Assembly: GCF_000006405.1 (NCBI RefSeq)
Contig: NW_003204865.1
Coordinates: 34,766 to 72,071, forward strand
DNA from: Perkinsus marinus ATCC 50983
Taxonomy: Eukaryota; Perkinsozoa; Perkinsida; Perkinsidae
Direction of reading: 5' to 3'
Length of the DNA: 37,306 bases
The first letter of the stretch is position 1. Each line of letters opens with the position of its first letter. Positions 28,254-37,306 of the stretch are shown piece by piece. A program made the position numbers and the translations under genes. The notes below the pieces were generated by a model. It worked only from the letters and a program-made list of their open reading frames with translations, searched no databases and was not told where the DNA came from.

Positions 28254-31200
28254 ATGGCGAACCGGAGCCAGTTCCCTAGTGTTATGGGCTCATCCACGAC
28301 TTATCCGCCACCGCCCTTTCCGGAGGAGTACTACGTCGTTAGCTATGTGGTTATACTCGTACGTATAGTGTGTATCCATTTGATATGAAAATGTAGGACA
28401 AATTATAGTGAACAAGTTGTCGCTATCATCACAGTCCCAAACGGGTACTTTCATCACAACATATGTTCATAGCCATTGTTACATTGTATATGCGATATAG
28501 TTTAATCTCGGAGAAAATAACACACATTTGCATATCAAATTGTTTGTGTTAGGGTGTACTCTCCGTATGCTTGGGCACCTGCTTCTTTCCCTGGTCAATT
28601 TTCACTACCCCCAGGCCCCAAGTATGATGACAATCCAGCCTGGGAGTAAGTACGACATTTTATAGAGTCTTCACGCGAGTCGCTGATCAGGCGGTTCCGA
28701 CAAGCCATGTCGCACCCAGTGAGTACGCCGGTCGTTCCTGAGGCGGCTCGGAAGAGGACCGACGAGGTTTTAGCCAGGCTCAGTGAGGAGCGCAAGAAGT
28801 TGATGGTAGATGCACATAGGCATGCAATGGTCGATGTAGCTGTGCTGGCTAGTCACGATTCCCCCCGTTGACTCCGTCTAGTGTCGGAAGTAACTGCCTA
28901 CGGCATCCCATAGTAGGGGGCTTTGCCACGCCTCTTCCTCATGAGGTGAGAGTAGCTTGTGTGAACTCGATCAGTGGTATCGATAGATGGAGGAGGATCC
29001 TGGCCCTCGAGAGATTCGGGCTCCCATGGGGCCGTCTATGAAGGTCATACGTGAAGAAGATCATCAACTGACATCTAGGGAGGCTTCTAACTTTGGGGTG
29101 AGGCTGAGACACTCGTATGCAGTGTTGGACGAATGTATGTTCGCTCTCCTCTATAGAGGAGCCCCGGTAGAAATGTCCAGAAAGCAAGGAGAATTTACCA
29201 AAATTTCCTCACAAATTTCATAGTGTCACCAACACATGTAGTTGACTAGGTGTATATTTCTCTACCCTGGCTGTATAAGGGGCTGTTCAGGGCGGTCTTG
29301 CTCGCTTCGGACCTGTTGAGGTTGACCCGTTATCACCTGAAGAGCGAGCAGTGGCGGCCCGTCGGAACAGCAACGCTTTCAGAACTAGCCTTTCTCACAG
29401 GCGCAGTACTATCGATAATTTCTTGTAAGTCTAATGGGAGATGTCTTTCATTTCGATGGACAATGGCCCTTTAGGGAGGGAGGCTTGAGGAGGTCTATGT
29501 CGGCAGATGGACGAATAGGAAGTGCGTATGAGGTGGGTGCTTAGGACGAACATTACTGCTACTATAGGGCTTTGTTTTGCCCGCAGGGTGGAGATAAAGA
29601 GAATCAGGGAATGCTCAACCAGACGGCGACATTTGGGTAGGGGTTTGTGCTTAGGTCGGGCAATGCTGTCGAATCAGGTCGCCAAGACTAAAGAGGAGGT
29701 CGACTATAGGCGGTTTTCCGAGCCGTACCACACGGCCGCCGGTCTTATGCAGTAGAGGCACGGGCAATGCCGACATACGGGACGCTCATGCGATGTGTTG
29801 TAATGCATGTCCGTGTAAACGTGGTGGTAAGCTGCCTACCTGCTGTGAGCACTGCTCGCTGGAGAGCAAGAGGCGTCCCGAGGGGCGCGACAGAGGTGAG
29901 CTTATTTTTTATTTTTGTCGGAAGTGATGTTTCCTCAGTCGAGGTGAAAGACACAGCTTGCAATACGGATTGGGAGGAGGAGAGGGAGCTTGGTAACTCG
30001 GCGGCTATTGTGAGGAGAAGGAAGAGGCCGCGGAACAGCAGCTCGTGGGGGTGCTGCTGAATCTCGTTATTGGTATGGGGTGTGCTTAGTCCTCCTGAGG
30101 GTGATAGGGAATCAGCTGAGGATGTTTGTCATCACTTTGGGCCCTGGCGAGGAGAGGTGCCTCCGAGGTAGAGGGAATGCCGCTGATCTTGAAGCTGAAA
30201 ATTCATGTGGTGGTGGCAATACGAAAATTTCTGTACACTTCTACTCCAGGCCGTTTGTGAACTTCGGTAAGCAGCGAGGAAACTCCCCAAATTAGTTTAG
30301 GAATAAGAACATGAGGAGCGAATTTTTTTTCCGAGGGAAATTAAAAAAATCAACATTTCTCGTCGGCGAAACTTTCACAAAGCATAGATATAACGATTAT
30401 TCATTGAATATTGGAATGAACCGTTTTTGGGATATGAGGGCGAACGAGAAAATCACCACCCAGCACCGGTGTCGCCTTTCCAGGCCTATCCCACCAGAGG
30501 ATGCTGCTGCACGTGAACGCATAAGGAGGCCGGAAGGGAGAAGAGCAGGCCGAGCCCTGGGGGGCCAGGCCAACGTGGTGCCAACGCATGAGCCTGTCCG
30601 AGTACTGCAGAGAGATCAATACCACAATTCGCAAACCACTAGTGTGGAGGTGGGCGAGTGGGACGAATGCTCTCCTACTATGAAGTAGGGTACTTTCCAA
30701 TCTTTGCTGGACGAGGCAGAGGCAGCGGTCGTTCCCGAAGTTGTGAATCGGCATGAACGAAATCACTCGCGAGGGCATCATCAACAACAACAACCTGATC
30801 ATCGTGGAGCGCATCGAGGCCATAGGAAGGACCGCAGGGAAAGGGAAATAGTAGGTGTTGTATTTCTCCAGAACATGCAGTATTTGTTCCCAGGGTGTTC
30901 CCCGAGGAGGTGGGAGTGTTAGCTCAGTAGGAAATGTGGAGTCCCAACCTGGCGATGAATACGGGGCTAGCTACATGAATACACTAGGTGGGAGTAGCTG
31001 TGTTGGAGTAGGAATATATGTTCGCTTTCCTCACCTGAGCTCAGGAGTTTCCTATACAGTGTTGGAGTAGGAATATATGTTCGCTTTCCTCACCTGAGCT
31101 CAGGAGTTTCCTATACAGTGTTGGAGTAGGAATATATGTTCGCTTACCTCAGCTGAGCTCAGGAGTTTCCTATACAGTGTTGGAGTAGGAATATATGTTC

Positions 31201-33130
31201 GCTTACCTCAGCTGAGCTCAGGAGTTTCCTATATGAGTTCAAATACAATCCGGATAGAAGTGTACAGAAACCAATGAGATTTTCCCATATCTTCCTCAGT
31301 ATTTTTCATATTGTCACGAACACATGTAGTTGACCATATGTATATTTCCTCCCACTCTCGGTGGGAGAGGGGCGCTCGGCGTGCTGTGATTGGTGTTGCG
31401 ATGGAAGTAGCAGTAGAATGATTGCGTGCCAAGTTGATATGCAAATATGGAGAATGTGTGTTTTCTTTTTATTGATAATGAACAACTTGTCGCTATCACA
31501 ATCTCGAAAGGTTACTTTTATCACATCACATGTTCATAGCAATGTTAACATTGTTTATGCGATATAGTTCAATCTCGGGAAATGATACGCATTTGCACAT
31601 AAAATTGTAACGTACTATTTGGTGTATATAAATGGAGTTTCACCCTAGTGATATGGAAAACAGTAGTGAATAACATATTTCACGACTACTGCATATCACC
31701 GCGAATATCGCGTTTTCCGCCGACTTTCACGCCGCTTCACGTAAAACTGATGAAATTTCAGTGTTGGGTTGTAGTTGGACATTTTGTAGAGAATATTGTA
31801 TATTAACTCATGTTGCTCTTTGCGAGCGTTAGGAATGTACTCGAATGGGAAATGACATAGTTCGCATATCAAATTCAAACGTACTGTATTGTTCGACTCG
31901 GGAGAGCTCAACAGGGTTCCTCTCATTGCTAGATCCGGAGGCTCAAGAAGTAGAGAGGGCGGACCGTCATCGTCACCCTGAGGGAAGGGTCGTTCGGTCT
32001 GATCTGCTCCGAAGTGGTCCTGTGGGAGGCCATCGTAACCCGAGGAGAGAGTCCTCTGAAGATCCCGACGAGACGGCTAGGTGAGTGTGATGTTACTTGT
32101 GACATGTCGGATGTGAACTATGTCAAAAAGTCCAAGTACAGTGATAGCGATATACAAGTACTTTAGGGCATGCATATTCAATTGAATATATCCACTGCCA
32201 CTAACATAACACAAATAGCATCTTGGAAAGATAAAGTGTCCAAATTTCGTCAGGTTTATGGCAGATACCATTCGAAGCGCCACACTAATGGGAGTCGGAA
32301 AATGTGTAAAATATAGTTTTCTACCCCATATATGTGCAGTTTTTGTCATGTATAGATTTCACACGTAAAATGTAGCTCGATACCATCGTTTATATGGACA
32401 ATAGTAGCTCGCCCGAGATATATATGTGCTTATAAACGCAGTTTTCTGGTATCTCCAGGTAAAAATTTAATTTTCACCAACACGCGTTATCATTTGATGA
32501 AGCTTCAAGTAGACTTGGTATAACATTCATTGTTGGTAACTTATGAAAATCATGGGAAAATTTTAACGAAAAAAGTAAAAGAAGAAATTTTTCGGGAAGA
32601 AATGTATGCGTAGGCACTTGTCTTTCGAAGATCCTTCTTTCGATATCACCGCTGCTGAGGAACCTGACTTTCCCGACCCTGGTATATGTGATGATGCGGT
32701 TTCTGACATACCTGGCCCTTCGGAGACGGTATCATTCGGGGATCGTCATGGGAGGGAGGAGAGGCATAAGATGGTGGATACTTCAGTAGGTTGCCGCTAC
32801 GGTACGTGTGAACTTGATATGCAAATGTGTGTTATTTTGTAAGACAAATTATAGTGAACAAGTACCCCAGACGGGTACTTTCATCACAACATATGTTCAT
32901 AGCCATTGTTACATTGTATATGCGATATAGTTTAATCTCGGAAAAAAATAACACACATTTGCATATCAAGTTCACCCGCGTTGTACTTGATGTTCGTTAT
33001 CGTTAGCTGCAAGTTGGGCCGGAGCTGTATCGGCCTACTGTGGCGGCTCCGCATCGGAAGAAGGCTCAGCATAGGAAGAACAGAGATCCAGAGAGCAGTG
33101 ATGGAACTCTCGAAGAAGAATTTGTGAGAA
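28254..33130 (+). CDS. Coding islands, probably 5' exons of the CENP-C-like gene
   Basis: A start at 28254 reads MANRSQFPSVMGSSTTYPPP and ends near 28370. Further islands, most closed by a plausible donor, follow: about 28556-28650 (YAWAPASFPGQFSLPPGPKY); 28680-28870 (EAARKRTDEVLARLSEERKK); 28987-29098 (EEDPGPREIRAPMGPSMKVI); 29320-29424 (VDPLSPEERAVAARRNSNAF); 29587-29755 (NQVAKTKEEVDYRRFSEPYH); 30440-30849 (ERIRRPEGRRAGRALGGQAN, later a His/Gln-rich segment); 31925-32080 (PEAQEVERADRHRHPEGRVV); 32610-32795 (SFEDPSFDITAAEEPDFPDP); 33007-33123 (RPTVAAPHRKKAQHRKNRDP). All are charged and Pro-rich, as expected for the long disordered N-terminal part of CENP-C. The exact joins are not resolved, so several islands could be wrong. 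Introns hold MITEs of all three families. Confidence 0.4.
28378..28540. mobile_element. Family B MITE
   Basis: ATTTGATATGAAAATG at the left and ACACATTTGCATATCAAAT at the right. The body matches the copies at 23.6 and 32.8 kb. It lies in the first intron of the CENP-C-like gene. Confidence 0.8.
29120..29269 (+). mobile_element. Family A hAT-like MITE, shortened, intronic
   Basis: CAGTGTTGGACGAATGTATG at the left; TATTTCTCTACCCTGG at the right. About 50 bp of the middle left part is missing. Confidence 0.7.
30205..30300 (-). mobile_element. Family A MITE fragment, inverted
   Basis: Contains GGTGGCAATACGAAAATTTC, TGTACACTTCTAC and GAGGAAACTCC, the inverted middle of the family. Both ends are lost. 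Confidence 0.5.
30995..31359 (+). mobile_element. Family A MITE with four tandem copies of its left end (59-bp unit)
   Basis: GAATATATGTTCGCT starts at 31012, 31071, 31130 and 31189, exactly 59 bp apart. Units differ in CACCTGAGCTC (first two) and CAGCTGAGCTC (last two). The last unit continues to the right end. Flanks GGTGGGAG at 30987-30994 and 31360-31367 are an exact 8-bp direct repeat. It sits in an intron of the CENP-C-like gene. Confidence 0.88.
31433..31605. mobile_element. Family B MITE, diverged
   Basis: TTGATATGCAAATATGG at the left and GCATTTGCACATAAAATT at the right. The body has CGCTATCACAATCTCGAAAG and CATGTTCATAGCAATGTTAA. Confidence 0.7.
31634..31766. mobile_element. Family C MITE
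   Basis: TGGAGTTTCACCCTAGTGAT at the left and ATGAAATTTCAGTG at the right. It shares ATATTTCACGACTACTGCAT with the copy at 33.2 kb. Confidence 0.6.
32081..32600. other. AT-rich intron-like region
   Basis: Lies between two CENP-C coding islands. It contains no recognised MITE and no coding signal; it could be an unrecognised element of about 450 bp. Confidence 0.3.
32808..32975. mobile_element. Family B MITE with longest inverted ends
   Basis: GTGAACTTGATATGCAAATG at the left and its exact complement at the right, continuing identically through TGTGTTATTTT, so the ends match perfectly over about 31 bp. The match reaches past the ends of other copies, suggesting a palindromic target or recent end correction. 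Confidence 0.85.
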
Positions 33131-33158
33131 CTCAAGGGCGATCCTGTTGGTTGAATCA

Positions 33159-33265
33159 GTGGAGTTTCACCCTAGTGATATGAAAAACATTAGTGAAAAA
33201 CATATTTCACGACTACTGCATACCGCGAGTATCGGGTTTTTCACCGAGTTTTACGTTGAAACTCC
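33159..33265. mobile_element. Family C MITE
   Basis: TGGAGTTTCACCCTAGTGAT at the left and TTGAAACTCCA at the right; about 107 bp. A family A MITE starts at its last bases, so one family inserted at the edge of the other. Confidence 0.65.
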
Positions 33266-33575
33266 AGTGTTGGAATATATGTCCGCTTTCCTCAGCTGAT
33301 CTCAGGAGTTCCCTCACTAATTATACATGTTTATATACGAATTCGGACAGAAATGTTCAGAAACTAACCAAAATTTTCTGAAATTTCCTCAGAATTTTCA
33401 TATTGTCGCCAACACATGCAGTTGACCATGTGCATATTTTCTCTCCGATCTGCATTGAATATCTCACGAGTTTGGGTAGAAATGTTCAGAAACCAACAAG
33501 ATTTTTCTGAAATTTCCTCAGAATTTTCATATTGTCGCCAACACATGCAGCTGACCATGTGCATATTTTATTGTC
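33265..33575 (+). mobile_element. Family A MITE with duplicated right half, flush against an exon
   Basis: CAGTGTTGGAATATATG at 33265. The right half (GAAATGTTCAGAAAC ... CATGTGCATATTTT) occurs twice, at about 33351-33440 and 33478-33570. The T-rich end ATATTTTATTG runs straight into the CAG acceptor of the CENP-C-motif exon at 33578. Confidence 0.8.
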
Positions 33576-33577
33576 AG

Positions 33578-34915
33578 GAGCAGCACGAGTACGGTAGAGG
33601 TGCTCCGAGGTCCACCCGAAGGCCCCCACTTAATATTTTGAAGGGCGAGAGAGTCGTGTATAAGCGGACTGATAGTGGGAAGGATCTCATGATAGGAGTT
33701 CTCTCGAGGCGTAGACATGATAACAAAAACGGAGGGAGTAGTGAAGACATGAAGACCCTTGGGAATGTGAGATCTTTCAGGGGGTAGGAGTGAAAGTAGG
33801 ATGTCTTCTGTGGAGGTGGCGTCTCCTCGGGGGAGGAATAGGGCCAGTCAGGAGAGCTATGATCCGAATAAATGTGAGAGACCCTTTGGGGCACTTCGAG
33901 GTGACTCATTATCCCTCAGCTGTAGTACCTCCGGAATCCACTGTGATTGACAAGATTTCCAGTTTGGTGTCGGAGCGATCTCCTACTAAAGTAGAGCGTG
34001 GGAAGAAGCGTGGGAAAAAGAAGGCGACAGCACGAGCAAGGCAGGCCCAGCCCAAAGCCAAGTCCCGGGCTGCCCGGAAGAAGACCGGCGTCATTAACGC
34101 AAAGAGGGGGGCTCAGAGAGTGGCAGCAGCTAAGGCCTCATCGAAGGGAGCGACCGAGGCTCGAGGGGCCGGCAAGAAAACGCGTAAGGTTGTGATGGGA
34201 ACTATGCAGGGATCCATCTAGCTTTGAGAAATAACGTTGGCCAGGGTTTGGTAACAATAAGGAAAATGATGTTCCTAATGTGATGATATTTACATGGGGG
34301 GAAACTGATTGAAGAATATGTTCCTAGCCATACGTGGAAAATTCAACAATGAAGTACTCCCGGGAAAATTATAGGTTCCTGGATCCAGGTGCTGGAAGAC
34401 CGGAGACGGTTGTGGCGGCCCATGCTCATCGTGAGGGCGGCCCGACGTGTGCACAGTACTCTCCGGAGGACAAGTGTTGGAAGAGTGATGGTACGGACAA
34501 GGAGATTCTTGCTGGTCACAAACTCGTTTCATATGCGAAGGACCGCACTATGAAGATTTTCAGCGGTGTTAAATGTGTGGTGCCGCTAGACTCTCAACAT
34601 TTTATGCCCGTGATTTTCCAGCTCAAGCCGTTCCAGCAGAAGATGCCAGAGACTGTGTCCGAGGGGAACTCGGCGATCATACTGGTGTTAGAATGTGGGG
34701 AGGGTGGCGACAAGGCTGTTGAGGAGTTTCCTATCTTGCTACACTATGAAGATAAAGAGCGGGCTCTTGGCACTGGTGATTTCTTCATCGTTCGAGCTGG
34801 CATTACATATAGTATCCAGAATGAGCACCGGAGTAAGGAGGCTAAGATTCTTATGGTACTTCGACAGGACACTGTGGAGGATTCTGGCTTGAACTCGGAC
34901 CTTGAGATCTCATGA
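33578..34915 (+). CDS. CENP-C/Mif2-like centromere protein, C-terminal exons (CENP-C motif and cupin)
   Basis: The exon from 33578 contains RSTRRPPLNILKGERVVYKR (33606-33669), then DLMIGVLSRRR. This matches the CENP-C motif, whose typical form is R..R...PL.yW.GERi.Y, except that the usual aromatic pair is replaced by Ile-Leu. After GRNRASQESYDPNKCERPFG a very basic segment follows (RGKKRGKKKATARARQAQPK, about 33990-34200). The last exon (to 34915) has GHKLVSYAKDRTMKIFSGVK, VIFQLKPFQQKMPE, LGTGDFFIVRAGITYSIQNE and AKILMVLRQ. This is the cupin dimerisation domain that ends CENP-C and Mif2 proteins. Known role: linking CENP-A nucleosomes to the kinetochore. Exon borders between 33790 and 34349 are approximate. 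Another cupin protein is possible, but motif plus basic region plus terminal cupin argues for CENP-C. Confidence 0.65.
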
Positions 34916-35051
34916 TGAATCCTGCTTATGGTGACTATCGGTGTATCGTTGTTATTGGAATTCATTTGTCAACTTTGTATGATCGGTTGAATGCAGTAGA
35001 GCATTTTAATAACATACCATGTTGTGAGATGAGGCTTTAGGGGGGCCTGCC

Positions 35052-35445
35052 ATGCAAGAAAGGTCGTATGAGAATTGCGTTGGAGAACGGGAACTCGTTG
35101 GGATCGTTCTTACCGTCAAAAGTTCAACTTGGAGATGTCGCATCTTCCTTGATGGAAAGCCCCGTATCGTCAGCGTTGGAATATGTGTTCGCTTTCCTTA
35201 GCTGATCTCAGCCTGAGATCTCAGGAGATCTCCTGAGATTCTCAGGAGCTTTCTCACCAACCAAGTCGGAATACAAGAGTTTGTATATGGAGCCGGTAAG
35301 ATCATAAACCAATGAAAAATCCCCAAAATTTTGCTGGCCATCTACATATTCCCCCACACTGCATGTCGTTACCTTCAAGGCGATGAGGGAATTCTCCGGA
35401 AGTTCCATGGGGTCTTCCTGTCATTTCAGCGCGTTCAGAGCTTAG
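35052..35445 (+). CDS. Small unrecognised ORF interrupted by a MITE
   Basis: From an ATG at 35052 the frame reads MQERSYENCVGERELVGIVL, then TVKSSTWRCRIFLDGKPRIV up to the family A MITE at 35171. Leaving out the MITE and one 8-bp target copy, the same frame continues as TFKAMREFSGSSMGSSCHFS to a stop at 35445. The left part looks like a beta-rich coding segment; no family recognised. Spliced alternatives in other frames (for example MRIALENGNSLGSFLPSKVQ) also look coding, so this model is tentative. Confidence 0.3.
35171..35361 (+). mobile_element. Family A MITE with palindrome-expanded left end
   Basis: CAGCGTTGGAATATGTG at the left, CCCCACACTG at the right. The subterminal block has grown into nested palindromes, including the perfect 20-mer TCTCAGGAGATCTCCTGAGA at 35219-35238. 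Flanks CGTATCGT and CATGTCGT agree at 5 of 8. Confidence 0.82.
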
Positions 35446-37127
35446 CTGAGGATCCCTCACGTATTGGCTATTCGAGGATCGAGCTCATGTGGACGTTGTC
35501 CTCATGTCAACTATTCTAGATGGTATAGATCTCTTCTAGCAAGTATGCTCAGAGCATGGATAGTTGCACTGTTCGTAGTTTTCACGTGCATAGTCTGAAA
35601 AATATAAGAAGCCTTTCTACCACTCGACCGTTGTGGTGTTCGCCCCAGTGAAGCTGTTGCCGTAAGCCCCTACAACATCAACTGACGAGTTCAATCATGT
35701 GTTGGATCGATTTCAAAATGACCACCTATTTCACTAAAATTTAGGGTAATTCATTGAAGACAGTCTGGAAAGGATGGCGTTTTTCAAGCCCACTGTCGCT
35801 TTGATGAGTTTTACATGGATCTTGCTTTTGACTGGATGATTGTTTGATGATGGTAACTAGCTCAAATTTAGGTTTTGTTCGATGATAACGGGAAGGGGAA
35901 GGGAAATTCTTGGCGTTACGTCGACGTTGTCATCCTCTGGCTTATAGGCTAACTAGGTTCTCTTATTTCTCGAGCCACGAGGGACATTCATAACAGTGTT
36001 GCTGCCATGTGAAATACCATCGAGAAGCATGTGAACATGGCATGTTATAATTGTCTAATAGTCTACACTCTGAGTTCGCGAGTTCAAAAAGTTCTTGTTG
36101 CGTTTGCTAAGAATCCGCGGCGGCCAGCACGTACAACTGTTCAGAACTGTTATAGAGCATTTCGGAATTCTCTAACTCGTTTAGTACATACTGTACTCGA
36201 AACAGTTCTGTCATCGAGTTTCTAGCTACACCATCGTAGACCACCCATCATGGTGTACATTCATAAAGTCAAAACTTGCAGTTTCTCATTTATTGTGAAC
36301 TAGGGTGCAGGGGGAACACTTGAGCACGCATGCTCGAAGTGGAACGCGAAATACTCGCACAGAAACAGCCGCAGGTAAGGATGCCCGGATATTTCAAACA
36401 TGCTCACCTCAGGTGAGCGAGGGTGAGTCACCTGTGATTCACAGTGGTGTAAAGCTGTGTTCGATATGGAACCTGTTTTACGGTTACGATTTCGAGTCGG
36501 GATCGTTAAGAAGAATTCTCTCTTGTCGGGAATCTTGCCACTCGCGAATTGCGGGTGTTTTTGATCCAACACCGCCAAGTGCTCTACGCATCTGTCTAAC
36601 ACGCTCAAGAGCCGGGTCTGTAGTCATCCCTGTTGACATAAGAGACAGTGCTCCAGGAGTAGCGGAGCTGCATTATAGAGGAATGTGGTGGTCTTACCTG
36701 ATGCTCAGGGGATGCATTTGAGAACTCAGGATTTAATTCAATACTGAATTTACTCACGGTCGAATACGACTTGAGAAGGGCCTCGCAATGAAGTTTCGGA
36801 GCAACCTGTGAAGCGTGCACGTGTACACGTGTGTCGCGGTCAATGGCGCACAGTCAGTGAGTTCAGATGGCGAGTCGCGGGTGATGGTGATTCGTGGATA
36901 GTCTCCAATGCTGAGTATGTGCGGGACTATGACAATACAGTGTCACTCCAGTGGGGCGTATATGAAATCTACCATGCTCCAAGGCTCGGAGGACCCACCA
37001 GGGCGCCTGCTTGAGGTCTAAAACGAACCCGATGTTTACATGATAGAATGTCGTGCCTTGAAAGTGGGGCGTCCGCTATGCTGTAAGGACAGGATCACAA
37101 ACGAGTTAAAACGGCAACAGCGTTCTC
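35446..37127. other. Unassigned region
   Basis: Open frames at 36031-36225, 36305-36721 and 36808-37014 lack recognisable domains or joined splice sites. A 10-bp inverted repeat (CAGAACTGTT at 36142-36151, AACAGTTCTG at 36201-36210) encloses AGTACATACTGTACT. No firm gene. Confidence 0.3.
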
Positions 37128-37306
37128 ATGGGGCTTTTTACAAGACTAAGGATCGCGAGTTCCGATGATGAGGATCGAGTAGAAGCTGTCTACGGAGGGA
37201 GTACACTCTGTTTTCATCGTTTCTTTTCCCGCGACCATGATCGAGTTCTTCCTCCTGAACCCCTGGTCGTCAATACTCGGTATTATCATTGCCGTCATTG
37301 CAGTGA
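37128..37306 (+). CDS. Partial gene, 5' end, runs off right edge; CxxC motif
   Basis: An ATG at 37128 opens a frame that stays open for 59 codons to the window end. It reads MGLFTRLRIASSDDEDRVEA, then VYGGSTLCFHRFFSRDHDRV, LPPEPLVVNTRYYHCRHCS. The closing YYHCRHC is a CxxC that could begin a zinc-binding fold. There is no signal peptide. A competing frame from 37237 would encode a hydrophobic segment (MIEFFLLNPWSSILGIIIAV), so the call is not certain. Confidence 0.45.
   Translation, partial: MGLFTRLRIASSDDEDRVEAVYGGSTLCFHRFFSRDHDRVLPPEPLVVNTRYYHCRHCS

Overview
The window looks like nuclear DNA of a Perkinsus-like alveolate (Perkinsozoa). I base this on gene content and style, not on a database match. 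Genes are broken by many very short GT-AG introns (mostly 36-110 nt). A cytochrome c oxidase subunit 2 gene is nuclear and encodes only the N-terminal half (COX2A), as known from myzozoan alveolates and some green algae. A C69 dipeptidase and a papain-type protease are also present. Because exons are short, most real genes appear only when exons are joined by eye; intron phases agree at every junction in the best models.

Layout, left to right. 1-241 (-): start of an ankyrin-like gene leaving the window. About 1.7-2.4 kb: truncated copy of a gene also present at 10.0-10.9 kb. 2.4-3.2 kb: decayed LINE. 4.07-5.99 kb (+): papain-family protease, 10 exons. 6.7-7.7 kb (-): acidic, basic-patch, low-complexity protein. 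8.0-9.1 kb (-): unrecognised gene. 10.0-10.95 kb (-): unrecognised gene carrying a MITE. 11.72-12.69 kb (+): COX2A, 7 exons. 13.2-13.6 kb: 21-bp minisatellite. 13.85-15.64 kb (-): intronless C69 dipeptidase. 17.1-19.2 kb (-): exons of one or two unrecognised genes. 19.89-21.49 kb (+): transcription elongation factor TFIIS, 8 exons. 21.59-22.18 kb: a 255-bp tandem duplication touching a tRNA-Ser(GCU). 22.6-23.5 kb (-): short unrecognised coding exons. 23.75-24.51 kb (-): ankyrin-repeat protein, 3 exons. 25.9-26.2 kb: a palindrome cluster. 26572-26671: 100 N. 27.0-27.7 kb (+): damaged F1-ATP synthase delta-like gene. 28.25-34.92 kb (+): probable CENP-C/Mif2 with CENP-C motif and C-terminal cupin. 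The right edge (37128 on, +) starts another gene.

Three families of short inverted-repeat elements (MITEs) pervade the window. Family A (about 130-200 bp, ends CAGTGTTGG.../...CACTG) shows 8-bp target duplications at several copies, which points to the hAT superfamily. Its left end is tandemly amplified at two loci with different unit lengths (56 and 59 bp), is palindrome-expanded at a third, and carries a 10-bp duplication at a fourth. Copies sit in introns and apparently inside coding sequence, and one lies against the splice acceptor of the CENP-C-motif exon. Families B (about 165 bp, ends containing ATGCAAAT) and C (about 105-130 bp, ends TGGAGTTTCA) are also present, mainly in CENP-C introns.

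No single new multi-gene system is visible. The most noteworthy items are the split nuclear COX2A, the divergent CENP-C filled with MITEs, the repeated instability of the family A left end, and the intronless dipeptidase among intron-rich neighbours.
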